A DNA stretch of 17,065 nt from Candidatus Kuenenbacteria bacterium CG08_land_8_20_14_0_20_37_23. Its GTDB lineage: Bacteria; Patescibacteriota; Patescibacteriia; UBA2196; GWA2-42-15. A program made the translations under genes and the position numbers. How positions within the stretch are numbered: the stretch's first letter is position 1; each line of letters starts with the position of its first letter. This document shows, piece by piece, positions 1 to 6,541 of this stretch. Where the stretch lies: NCBI GenBank assembly GCA_002778965.1, contig PEXX01000039.1:1-17065 (forward strand), given 5' to 3'. The notes under the pieces are model-generated. The model ran no database searches. It saw only the letters and a program-made list of their open reading frames with translations, and was not told where the DNA came from.

Positions 1-342
1 TTGTTTGGCAGAAAAAGATTTTTACCGGGAATAAACGCCGAGCATCAAGGCATGCGGGCTCAAGCCGAGAGAATGGCAATTAACCATCCGCTACAGGGGA
101 CAGCGGCCGATGTAATGAAGATGGCAATGATCGAAGTAGATAAATTAATTAATGAAAAATATAAAAATGGGGAAGTAAAAATGATCATGCAGGTGCATGA
201 CGAACTTATTTTTGAGATAAAAGACAATCTAGCTGAAAAAATTGCCGGGGAAATACAGACGGAAATGGAAACAGTGCATAAATTTGAGATACCTATTTTA
301 GCCGAGATTAGTATTGGAAAAAATTGGGGTGAATGTAAATAA
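1..342 (+). CDS. polA: DNA polymerase I, C-terminal end (partial, cut by window start)
   Basis: This is the last 113 residues of a family A DNA polymerase, the enzyme for gap filling and Okazaki fragment processing. Visible landmarks are a GRKRFLP segment, the finger-helix end with RAQAERMAINHPLQGTAADVMK, and motif C, MQVHDELIFE, whose His-Asp-Glu contributes the second catalytic carboxylate of the palm. The protein ends in the usual family A way, with a G-x-x-W shortly before the stop. The gene has no start inside the window: the first codon here happens to be TTG, but full polymerases extend several hundred residues upstream, so this is a truncation by the window and not a real start. It converges with the minus-strand gene at 410-2764 and shares a hairpin terminator with it. 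Confidence 0.95.
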   Translation: MFGRKRFLPGINAEHQGMRAQAERMAINHPLQGTAADVMKMAMIEVDKLINEKYKNGEVKMIMQVHDELIFEIKDNLAEKIAGEIQTEMETVHKFEIPILAEISIGKNWGECK

Positions 343-360
343 ATCAAACTAAACATCAAA

Positions 361-383
361 AATCCACCTTTTTAAGGTGGATT
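361..383. terminator. Bidirectional hairpin terminator between convergent genes
   Basis: A perfect 10-bp stem (AATCCACCTT / AAGGTGGATT) with a TTT loop lies between the polA stop and the stop of the convergent secreted-protein gene. The minus-strand side is followed by a T-rich stretch; the plus-strand side has only a short T run. Position and symmetry suggest it ends transcription from both sides. Confidence 0.75.
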
Positions 384-409
384 TCGTGATATCTGAATTA
401 AAATGAAAA

Positions 410-2764
410 CTAGTTTCCTTCGGGAATTTGGCCCAAATCGGCATTGTTAATGCCAAGAGCAAGAGAAGTAAAGAGGTTCATAACATTACCGAAAGTTACT
501 TCCCAGCGTTTAGCAGACTGGTCAACATACCAAATGCGGCCGCGGTCTTCCACCTGTAACAACAACTTGCCAATAATACGGTTGGAAAGATTTGTATCAA
601 CTTGTATTTTGTCATTGCCGCGATTGGCTGCGCTTGAGGCTATCTCCGGATTGTAACCGTACATAGCTTCGCTTTTATCGCTGTAACCGTCCGCGTCGCT
701 GTCTTTGTCATCATCAAGTGAACTGGGGTTGATTAAAATTTTATTTATATCATTGTTTGTAATACCAAGGGCCAACTGTTGGAAAAGTTGCATAACATTG
801 CCAAAGGTTACCTCATACCTTTTTTGATCATCCGGACTAACATAATGGATCCTCCCCTTATCCTCAACGGCCAAAAGCAAACGGCCGGAAAGACGGGAAG
901 AAATACCTTTTGAATTATCCTCACTTGAATTGTTTTTTGCGCCGTCATTGTCCTCAATAATATTTTTTTGTTCTTTTCCACCATTAATTAGGATACTGCC
1001 GCCATCATCGGGCATAACTTCCTTGTCATCACCTGCCATTTCCCAAGCATAGGCGTTATCAGCTATTTTGTAGCACTTATAGCCGGCAACTTGCCGGCCT
1101 ACATCCTCTGGTTTGTAACAACGATACCATTTACCAACGCTGTGATCATTATCAGACTGGCAGACATATCTTTTGTTAAAGAATGGACGGGTACCGGAAT
1201 TATAACAAATTTCTGATGAGGAAACACAATCAGTTCTGTCGTCACAATAAGCAAAATATTCTTCTGTTCTGCCATCCCACCATGTGTATTGGAGATCATA
1301 AGGCCCTGGATTTGGGTCTATTCTGTTGGCGGAAAAAGTTTCTACCAAAATGTTGTTGCCTTCATTGCTTTCAGCGATAACGTTTGCGTCATCAACATAC
1401 ATAAAAATTCTGTTTTCACCGGCAACAAACTGTGTACCAACATTGCCGGTGACATAAACCTTTCCGCTTGGCTTAAAGTCGCTACGATCAAGGATTTTGT
1501 CATACAACACGGCATTATTGGTCAAATTTTTGACAAAAAGATTAAAATCTTTGTCAGGCTCGGCAAGACCAATATTCTCTACATCAAAACCAAGCTCAAA
1601 ATCCCATGGGCTTGAATTTTGCTGGCGCAAGTCACTAACTTTGAAATTTTTAATTGTCAAGTCCGGCTTGGACACACTCCCGCTTAAGGTGGTGAAATGC
1701 AGGCCCAATACGGAAGAACTAAGCGAAGTGGTGCCATAAACATTACCCTGCTGATCATAGGAAGTCAGAGCGTATTTATAAAGAGTTTCCGGCTTTAAAT
1801 CCGCCAGAGTCACATTATGTTCAGTCACATAACTTGTGTCTTTTTTGCCTTTAATATCATAGATGCTACCGCCGGATTCAACATATTCAACCTGACTATT
1901 TGCCGCTCGCGAAGTTGTCCATTTTATGGTCGCTGAATTTTTAGTAATGGAAGTTACTATGATGTTATACAAAAAACCCGTGTCATCACTGACACCTGAC
2001 TGGAAAGCTAAATCATTAGTAGTCACGTTGTAATTAGCATCAAATAATATCCTATAGTGATAAGTCACCGACGGGGAAACACTAAGAATTGCATAATATT
2101 TATTTCCACCGTCGTTAATAGCACTCGTTTGCTGTTTATATTTATTATTAGATTGAAAAAGAAAAAAATCTTGACCCCCAGCCCAACGAACTATAGGATT
2201 TACTATACCAGCGACTTCAAAAGAAATTTTTGTTTGACTGTCACTAATGTTCTCTGCCACTATATTTGTAATTTGAGGCGCTTGTGACTGTGGGAGAGCA
2301 ATAAAATTTGCCGTTGTCTTGGTATTGTTGTCTTCATTGTATTCCTCTATTTTGCCATTATAATCTACATAAGCTTTTAAATAATACTCTTTGTTTTCAA
2401 GTTTAGCGCAATCAAAAAAAGAATCATGAGTAAATTCTATATTCTTTGATTCACCTGGCCCTAATGTATCTACTATCATAGCTGGACCGCATTGAAGATA
2501 ATTAGTATCAGCATTCATTGTATAAAGTCCAACCTCAAAATCAGTTGCCGCGGCACTCCCCTGATTCTGAATTCTCAAATAAGCCATTGTGCCATCAAAA
2601 GCGTAGCCAGCATAAAGATTATTATTTTCCCCGTAAGTTAAATTTTCAATAATCAAATCTGGTTTATCTTCGGCTTTTGCCGAATTTGGCGCAAATAAAA
2701 ACTGGCTCAAAATCAGTGCCAGAGTAAGACAAATAACAAAAATATGGTATTTTTTGCTGTTCAT
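410..2764 (-). CDS. Secreted CARDB/Fn3 protein with two C-terminal GRLLLxVE repeats
   Basis: A 784-residue exported protein, probably a surface or adhesion protein. Residues 1-31 form a signal peptide ending in NSAKA. A CARDB-like domain follows (about 34-150, starting KPDLIIENL and ending with an EYNEDNN motif). Next is a beta-rich region (about 155-255), a fibronectin type III-like domain (about 260-355, with SATIKWTTS and LKPETLYKY), and a second CARDB domain (about 365-470, KPDLTIKNF to ESNEGNN). A Cys-rich segment with about eight cysteines lies near 500-565. The C-terminus holds two copies of a roughly 53-residue repeat (about 624-676 and 728-780), with GRLLL/GKLLL, VEDxGRIxYV, EVTFGNVM and LALGI cores, separated by an acidic DxDxDGYSD calcium-binding-like spacer as in thrombospondin type 3 repeats. 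Similar repeats are common in Patescibacteria surface proteins. No sortase motif or C-terminal membrane anchor is seen. Start ATG chosen because the signal peptide begins there; no clear SD. Function beyond surface binding is inference. Confidence 0.85.
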   Translation of the reverse strand: MNSKKYHIFVICLTLALILSQFLFAPNSAKAEDKPDLIIENLTYGENNNLYAGYAFDGTMAYLRIQNQGSAAATDFEVGLYTMNADTNYLQCGPAMIVDTLGPGESKNIEFTHDSFFDCAKLENKEYYLKAYVDYNGKIEEYNEDNNTKTTANFIALPQSQAPQITNIVAENISDSQTKISFEVAGIVNPIVRWAGGQDFFLFQSNNKYKQQTSAINDGGNKYYAILSVSPSVTYHYRILFDANYNVTTNDLAFQSGVSDDTGFLYNIIVTSITKNSATIKWTTSRAANSQVEYVESGGSIYDIKGKKDTSYVTEHNVTLADLKPETLYKYALTSYDQQGNVYGTTSLSSSVLGLHFTTLSGSVSKPDLTIKNFKVSDLRQQNSSPWDFELGFDVENIGLAEPDKDFNLFVKNLTNNAVLYDKILDRSDFKPSGKVYVTGNVGTQFVAGENRIFMYVDDANVIAESNEGNNILVETFSANRIDPNPGPYDLQYTWWDGRTEEYFAYCDDRTDCVSSSEICYNSGTRPFFNKRYVCQSDNDHSVGKWYRCYKPEDVGRQVAGYKCYKIADNAYAWEMAGDDKEVMPDDGGSILINGGKEQKNIIEDNDGAKNNSSEDNSKGISSRLSGRLLLAVEDKGRIHYVSPDDQKRYEVTFGNVMQLFQQLALGITNNDINKILINPSSLDDDKDSDADGYSDKSEAMYGYNPEIASSAANRGNDKIQVDTNLSNRIIGKLLLQVEDRGRIWYVDQSAKRWEVTFGNVMNLFTSLALGINNADLGQIPEGN

Positions 2765-2825
2765 AATAATTATGTTAGTTTTTAATAAAAAAACAGTAAA
2801 TATAAATTAGCGTATTTATAATGAC

Positions 2826-2854
2826 ATTGTAGCAAAATATGATTATTTTGTCAA
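2826..2854 (-). promoter_or_regulatory. Sigma70-type promoter for the CARDB gene
   Basis: Read on the minus strand: TTGACA (2849-2854), a 17-bp spacer and TACAAT (2826-2831). This leaves a leader of about 55 bases before the ATG at 2764. One mismatch from consensus in total. The -35 box begins just after the stop that closes the AbiEii-like fragment. Confidence 0.8.
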
Positions 2855-2860
2855 ATTCTA

Positions 2861-2959
2861 AAAATCCAAATTTCCGGAAAACCGCGGACTACCATAAATA
2901 ATGCGCAGAGCCGTTCCGCCCTTAAATAGATTACTGTTAACTTCAATAGTAGCATTATT
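2861..2959 (-). pseudogene. Fragment of an AbiEii/AbiGii-type nucleotidyltransferase
   Basis: The minus strand is open for 33 codons between TAA (2960-2962) and TAG (2858-2860). It reads through FKGGTALRIIYGSPRFSGNLDF. This matches the family signature of AbiEii/AbiGii toxins (DUF1814 nucleotidyltransferases), in which KGGTxL and RxSxDLDF form the glycine-rich loop and the metal-binding DxD region. A full gene is usually 200-300 residues, and nothing recognisable continues on either side in this frame. There is no start codon in the open stretch, so this is a decayed remnant and not a small gene. In this fragment the first Asp position of the SxDLDF motif is Asn. The partner antitoxin AbiEi is absent from the window. 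Confidence 0.72.
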
Positions 2960-2980
2960 TTAACAAAAAAAACAGAAAAA

Positions 2981-3030
2981 ACAAAATCCGCCACTTTATC
3001 TTGGGACGGATTTTGTATTTTTTTCTTAAT
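2981..3030. terminator. Orphan bidirectional terminator
   Basis: A 10-bp stem (ACAAAATCCG 2981-2990 / CGGATTTTGT 3007-3016) has T-runs on both sides: ATTTTTTTT on the plus strand and TTTTTTCTGTTTTTTTT on the minus strand. It looks like an efficient intrinsic terminator in both directions. No intact gene ends here on either strand, so it is probably left over from deleted genes. Confidence 0.65.
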
Positions 3031-3054
3031 TTATGACTAATTACCATTCCACTA

Positions 3055-3083
3055 TTGACGAAACTGATTTTGTCTAATATAAT
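3055..3083 (+). promoter_or_regulatory. Sigma70-type promoter ahead of the truncated ATPase and glycosyltransferase
   Basis: TTGACG (3055-3060), a 17-bp spacer and a perfect TATAAT (3078-3083). The -10 box overlaps the first of three TTTTGTCTAATA elements, so the promoter looks regulated. It would transcribe the gene at 3142 and the overlapping glycosyltransferase at 3452. Confidence 0.75.
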
Positions 3084-3120
3084 TATTTTATTAGACAAAA
3101 ATAATATATTTTGTCTAATA
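3068..3120. promoter_or_regulatory. Three-copy operator-like repeat, TTTTGTCTAATA
   Basis: The 12-mer TTTTGTCTAATA occurs at 3068-3079 and 3109-3120, and as its exact reverse complement at 3089-3100. Start-to-start spacings are 21 and 20 bp, about two helical turns, so all three copies face a similar side of the DNA. The first copy overlaps the -10 box and the others cover the start of transcription and the early leader. This is the arrangement of a repressor operator. The protein that would bind is not known; autoregulation by the ancestral ATPase locus or an HTH regulator are possibilities. Confidence 0.6.
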
Positions 3121-3141
3121 AAAGAAATAAATTAAACAAAT

Positions 3142-3459
3142 ATGGATAAAAATTTATTATTATCTATCTTGATAGATATTTTTTATTATCAAGACAGTCA
3201 AAAGAGAGAAGTTGATTTTATCTGGCAGGAAGGCAAAAAAATTAAAGAGATGATTCAAGTGGCTAATGACTTGCATAACTTAAAAACCGAAGAAAGAGAG
3301 ATAAAGGCGCTGGAAAAAGCAATGGGTCAGTTTGGTTTGCAGCGCGGTTTGATTTTAACCCAAGACAGCGAGGAAGAAATAAAAGTCGGCCAGAAAACTA
3401 TTACAGTTAAGCCGGTCTATCATTGGCTGCTGGAGGATAGAATTATGAATTATGAATAA
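3142..3459 (+). pseudogene. C-terminal (DUF4143) remnant of an AAA_14-type ATPase
   Basis: A 105-residue reading frame matching only the end of the AAA_14/DUF4143 ATPase family (usually near 380-450 residues). The recognisable part runs from about residue 14 to the end: YYQDSQKREVDFIW corresponds to the family's nuclease-like EVDF strand, followed by KEMIQV, an EREIKALEKAM helix, LILTQD, and a terminal VYHWLL. The Walker A and B ATPase half is missing. The first 13 residues (MDKNLLLSILIDI) do not belong to DUF4143 and may be the original N-terminus joined to the C-terminus by an internal in-frame deletion; that is inference. It keeps a good promoter and operator, and overlaps the next gene by 8 bases. 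It may still be translated, but it cannot act as an ATPase. Confidence 0.7.
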
Positions 3460-4165
3460 CAAATTCTCCATAATTATTCCGGCACACAATGAAGAAAAAT
3501 ATATTGGCAAATGTCTTGGGTCAATAAAAAAGGCTTCTCAATTTTGTCAAAATCAAGTTGAAATTATAGTTATTTTAAATAGATGCCATGATAGAACTGA
3601 AGAAATAGTAAAAAAAATTAATGTTAAAATATTTAAAAATGATAGGCAAAATTTGGCGGCGTTGAGAAATTTTGGCGCTAAGCAGGCAACGGGTGATATA
3701 ATTATTACAATAGATGCCGACAGTTGGATGAGTCAAAACGCATTATTAGATATAGCAAACAGATTAAATACAGGTAAATATATTGGCGGCGGTGCCCAAA
3801 TTAAATTTGAAAAGATTAATTTATCAGTAATTTTAACTATAATTTTATACTCAATTATCTTGTTTAGAGATTTTTATCTTAAAAGATTAACAGTGGGTTT
3901 ATTCTGGTGCTTTAAAAAGGATTTTGATAAAATTGGGGGTTTCAATGAAAATTTAATTAGTGCAGAAGATCTTGATTTTGCCAGGCGATTAAAAAGATAC
4001 GGTAAAAAACAAGGAAAGAGGTATGGCCGTGTTGATTATATTACAACATCAAATAGAAAATTCGGCGATTGGTACTATATTAGAAATATAAAAACTCTGT
4101 TAAAGGTAAAGAATGGAAAAGACGAAGAAGCTGCCCAAAAAATATATTATAATTACCCGCACTAA
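3452..4165 (+). CDS. Family 2 glycosyltransferase
   Basis: A 237-residue GT-A fold enzyme that probably transfers a sugar from a nucleotide sugar to a cell-surface glycan or lipid acceptor. Residues 5-15 (FSIIIPAHNEE) are the classic nucleotide-binding start, ILNRCHDRTEE (41-51) is the second conserved strand-loop, and DAD (88-90, in TIDADSW) is the metal-binding DxD motif. AEDLDFARRL (171-180) supplies the catalytic-base ED motif. A hydrophobic stretch at about 124-137 may sit in or against the membrane. It overlaps the truncated ATPase frame by 8 bases, and GGAGG lies 15 bases before the ATG, which is far for an SD. Acceptor and donor cannot be read from sequence. Confidence 0.88.
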   Translation: MNNKFSIIIPAHNEEKYIGKCLGSIKKASQFCQNQVEIIVILNRCHDRTEEIVKKINVKIFKNDRQNLAALRNFGAKQATGDIIITIDADSWMSQNALLDIANRLNTGKYIGGGAQIKFEKINLSVILTIILYSIILFRDFYLKRLTVGLFWCFKKDFDKIGGFNENLISAEDLDFARRLKRYGKKQGKRYGRVDYITTSNRKFGDWYYIRNIKTLLKVKNGKDEEAAQKIYYNYPH

Positions 4166-4180
4166 TTTATATAAAAACCA

Positions 4181-4208
4181 TAATTCATAATTCGTAATTC
4201 ATTATTCA
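4181..4208. repeat. Four 7-bp tandem repeats (TAATTCA type)
   Basis: TAATTCA, TAATTCG, TAATTCA and TTATTCA stand head to tail in the short gap before the slipin gene. Likely replication slippage in AT-rich intergenic DNA; no function is evident. Confidence 0.6.
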
Positions 4209-4237
4209 AAAATAATTAACAATTAACCAAAAAATAT

Positions 4238-4978
4238 ATGTTCTACTACATTCTCATTGTTCTCGTGGTTCTGGTCTTGGCTTCGCTCCGGCAAATCAAT
4301 CAATATGAACGGGGCGTGCTCTTTACTATGGGCCGCTACACGCAAACCAAAAAGCCGGGCTGGCGCATTGTCTGGCCAATTTTCCAGAGTATGAAAAAAG
4401 TGGACATTCGCGTTAAGGCGGTGGATGTGCCGGATCAGGAAGCCATTACCAAGGATAACATCTCGGTTAAAGTCAACGCCGTGATCTATTACAAAATATC
4501 TGACGCGGCCAAAGCGGTAATTGAAGTGGAAAATTTTTATTACGCTGTGTCGCAGTTGGCGCAAACCACTATGCGCAATGCCGTGGGCGAGGTGGATCTG
4601 GACAAACTTTTGTCCAGCCGTGATGAAGTTTCGGAAAGAATAAAATTAGTGGTGGACAAAGCTAGCGATCCCTGGGGCGTAAAAGTGGAATCGGTGGAAC
4701 TTAAAGATATTAATTTGCCAGAAGACATGAAGCGCACCATTGCCAAGCAAGCGGAAGCCGAGCGCGAGAAAAGAGCGGTCATTATCAAAGCCGAAGGCGA
4801 AGTGATCGCGGCTGAGAATATGGCCAAAGCCGCCAATATTTTGGCCAGTTCCCAAGGCGCTTTACATTTGCGCACTTTGCAGACCATTAATGATGTTTCC
4901 TCCGACCAATCTAATACACTGGTGTTTGCCGTGCCGTTAGAGGTGTTACGGGCGTTTGAAAGTATAAAAAAAGTATAA
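4238..4978 (+). CDS. Slipin / stomatin-like SPFH (band 7) membrane protein
   Basis: A 246-residue membrane protein of the stomatin/slipin family, which form oligomeric scaffolds in the membrane and are linked to membrane microdomains and protease control. Residues 1-16 are an N-terminal membrane hairpin or anchor. The SPFH domain begins QYERGVLFTMGRY (22-34) and includes PGWRIVWP, ITKDNISVKVNAVIYYKI and LAQTTMRNAVGEVDLDKLLSSR. A charged coiled-coil (about 162-200, AEAEREKRAVIIKAEGE) and a C-terminal stretch follow. Slipins often pair with an NfeD-like protein or protease, but none is adjacent here. The gene is visibly richer in G+C than its AT-rich neighbours and uses more GCC/GCG/GTG codons, which may reflect transfer or strong expression. 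No SD is seen. Confidence 0.92.
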   Translation: MFYYILIVLVVLVLASLRQINQYERGVLFTMGRYTQTKKPGWRIVWPIFQSMKKVDIRVKAVDVPDQEAITKDNISVKVNAVIYYKISDAAKAVIEVENFYYAVSQLAQTTMRNAVGEVDLDKLLSSRDEVSERIKLVVDKASDPWGVKVESVELKDINLPEDMKRTIAKQAEAEREKRAVIIKAEGEVIAAENMAKAANILASSQGALHLRTLQTINDVSSDQSNTLVFAVPLEVLRAFESIKKV

Positions 4979-5078
4979 TGAGGAATGTATAAGGTATTAT
5001 GGAATTAGGGAATTAACTGATTGACGAATTATTATCTTGTCATTCCTTTAAGAAATTAGGGCATTAAAAATTATTTTA

Positions 5079-5105
5079 AAATTAAAAATTGGAAATTAAA
5101 AATTG
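5079..5105. repeat. Short AT-rich direct repeat
   Basis: AAATTAAAAATTGG (5079-5092) is immediately repeated as AAATTAAAAATTG (5093-5105) between the convergent slipin and tyrS genes. No convincing terminator hairpin was found in this 149-base gap. Confidence 0.5.
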
Positions 5106-5127
5106 TTTATTGTTTCTTGCTTCTTGC

Positions 5128-6333
5128 CTAGCGGATGGCCAATTCCACAAATTTCCTTTTACCAACTTTAAGGACTTGGCCGTTTTGAGGGCGAACTTTA
5201 TCCTGCCATTTTTTAATTACCTTGCCTCCTACTTTGACAGCGCCTTGCTCTACCAGCCGTTTGGCCGCGGATTTACTGGAAACGGCTTTGCTAAGCATAG
5301 TGAGATTAACTATATTATACTCTATATCCAAAACAAAAAGTTTCTCCATACTTTCCGGATTTTCTTTATCACGAAATATTTTATTAAATTCTTCCTCAAC
5401 GGTTTGAGCTTGTTTTTTATTATAATATAGAGAAACAATTTCTCTGGCTAGTTCTGCTTTGAGATTGCGCGGATTTTTGCCAGCTTGCAAATCTTCGGCA
5501 ACCTGCGCGACTTTACTCATTGGCAAGGCGGTGCATAATTCAAAACCAAGAGCAAGCGCGCTGTCGGGCCAGCTCATTACTTTGCCAAACATTTCTTTGG
5601 GACTATTATCCAAAGTAATCATATCGCCTTCGGTCTTACCCATTTTTTTACCAGTTGGATCAGCCAGCAGTTTCATAGTTAAAACGAATTTTTCCTTGTT
5701 CTTCATGGCCTTCATTAAAGTCCTGCCGGCGAGCATATTAAAGGTCTGATCATTGCCGCCGATCTCGCCATCCACATTCATCGCCACCGAATCATAGGCC
5801 TGCATCAGAGGATAAAAAAATTCATGCAAGGCAATTGGATTGCCGTCTTTGATACGCCGATCAAAAAGATCGCGGCTAATCATCTGCTGAACCGTAAAAT
5901 AAGAGGCAATTTCCGTAACTTCCTTGAAAGTAAGTTTGGCCAGCCAGTCCGCATTATACTTAAACTCAACTGGATTATCGCCTTTGAGATCAAGGATTTT
6001 ACCGATCTGTTTTTTGTAATTTTTTATATTTTCGCTTATCTCTTTTTGCGTTAATCTTTTTCTGGTATGGCTTTTGTCCGGATCGCCCGAGAGCGCGGTA
6101 AAATTGCCAATCAGTAAAATAATATGATGCCCCAAATCCTGAAAAGCCCGAAGCTTCATCAAAGGAATGCTGTGCCCCAGATGCAGTTCAGGACCGGTCG
6201 GATCAATACCCAGATAAAGAGTCAGTTTTTTGCCTGACTTTAGGGCACTCTCTAAAAATTGCGCAGACGGATAGATTTTTTCCACCCCTTTTTCCAAGAG
6301 CTCTTTAATTTTGGCTTGATTTTTGAGTCGCAT
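5128..6333 (-). CDS. tyrS: Tyrosyl-tRNA synthetase
   Basis: A 401-residue class I aminoacyl-tRNA synthetase that charges tRNA-Tyr with tyrosine. The HIGH signature appears as HLGH (51-54, in PTGPELHLGHSIPLM), and the KMSKS loop as KKMGKT (229-234), the KFGKT-like form typical of bacterial TyrRS. The tyrosine pocket is represented by YPLMQAYDS (174-182) and GGNDQ (192-196). The C-terminus (about 335-395) is an S4 RNA-binding domain, with SKSAAKRLVEQGAVKVGG, that contacts the tRNA. Length fits the family. It is transcribed away from the PBP gene, with overlapping divergent promoters between them. Start ATG is the only one consistent with the family N-terminus; no SD. Confidence 0.97.
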   Translation of the reverse strand: MRLKNQAKIKELLEKGVEKIYPSAQFLESALKSGKKLTLYLGIDPTGPELHLGHSIPLMKLRAFQDLGHHIILLIGNFTALSGDPDKSHTRKRLTQKEISENIKNYKKQIGKILDLKGDNPVEFKYNADWLAKLTFKEVTEIASYFTVQQMISRDLFDRRIKDGNPIALHEFFYPLMQAYDSVAMNVDGEIGGNDQTFNMLAGRTLMKAMKNKEKFVLTMKLLADPTGKKMGKTEGDMITLDNSPKEMFGKVMSWPDSALALGFELCTALPMSKVAQVAEDLQAGKNPRNLKAELAREIVSLYYNKKQAQTVEEEFNKIFRDKENPESMEKLFVLDIEYNIVNLTMLSKAVSSKSAAKRLVEQGAVKVGGKVIKKWQDKVRPQNGQVLKVGKRKFVELAIR

Positions 6334-6352
6334 AATGATTTAATTTAACATA

Positions 6353-6381
6353 TTACCATTTTAGCTTATTGTTGATATAAT
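6353..6381 (+). promoter_or_regulatory. Probable promoter for the class A PBP gene
   Basis: TTACCA (6353-6358), a 17-bp spacer and a perfect TATAAT (6376-6381). It gives a leader of about 150 AT-rich bases before the PBP start at 6542. It shares bases with the divergent tyrS promoter, so RNA polymerase cannot occupy both at once. Confidence 0.5.
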
Positions 6382-6386
6382 AACAA
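6358..6386 (-). promoter_or_regulatory. tyrS: Probable promoter for tyrS
   Basis: Read on the minus strand: TTGTTA (6381-6386), 17 bp and TAAAAT (6358-6363), which puts the start of transcription close to the tyrS ATG at 6333. It overlaps the plus-strand PBP promoter almost completely. Confidence 0.5.
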
Positions 6387-6440
6387 TAGACGTCCAAAGT
6401 ATGAAATATAAAGTATAAATTTTAATTCAATTTTAAAGTC

Positions 6441-6462
6441 TTAATTTTAAATTTAAAATTAA
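6441..6462. repeat. Perfect 22-bp AT-only palindrome in the PBP leader
   Basis: The 22 bases are all A/T and identical to their reverse complement. Similar half-sites (CTTAATTTTAAA at 6440-6451 and TTTAAAATTAAG at 6470-6480) surround it. It could be a protein-binding site, or merely low-complexity AT sequence. Confidence 0.45.
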
Positions 6463-6541
6463 TCCAACTTTAAAATTAAGAACCAATGGTTGCATATTTG
6501 AATCAAACTTCAAAATTTAAACTTTAAAATTTGCGAATCCT

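Noticed and set aside
1289..1615. A plus-strand open frame of 108 codons opposite the CARDB gene
   Set aside because: It is antisense to a well-supported secreted protein with clear domains, has no recognisable product and no promoter; it is a frame shadow.
2861..2959. Calling the AbiEii-like stretch a functional small protein
   Set aside because: It has no start codon between its flanking stops and covers only part of the family's core motif.
4181..4208. Seven-base tandem repeats as an iteron origin
   Set aside because: Four short degenerate AT-only-like units without DnaA boxes or a replication gene nearby; slippage is a simpler explanation.
5089..5430. A plus-strand open frame of 113 codons across the 3' end of tyrS
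   Set aside because: It lies opposite the conserved S4 domain of TyrRS and has no family resemblance.
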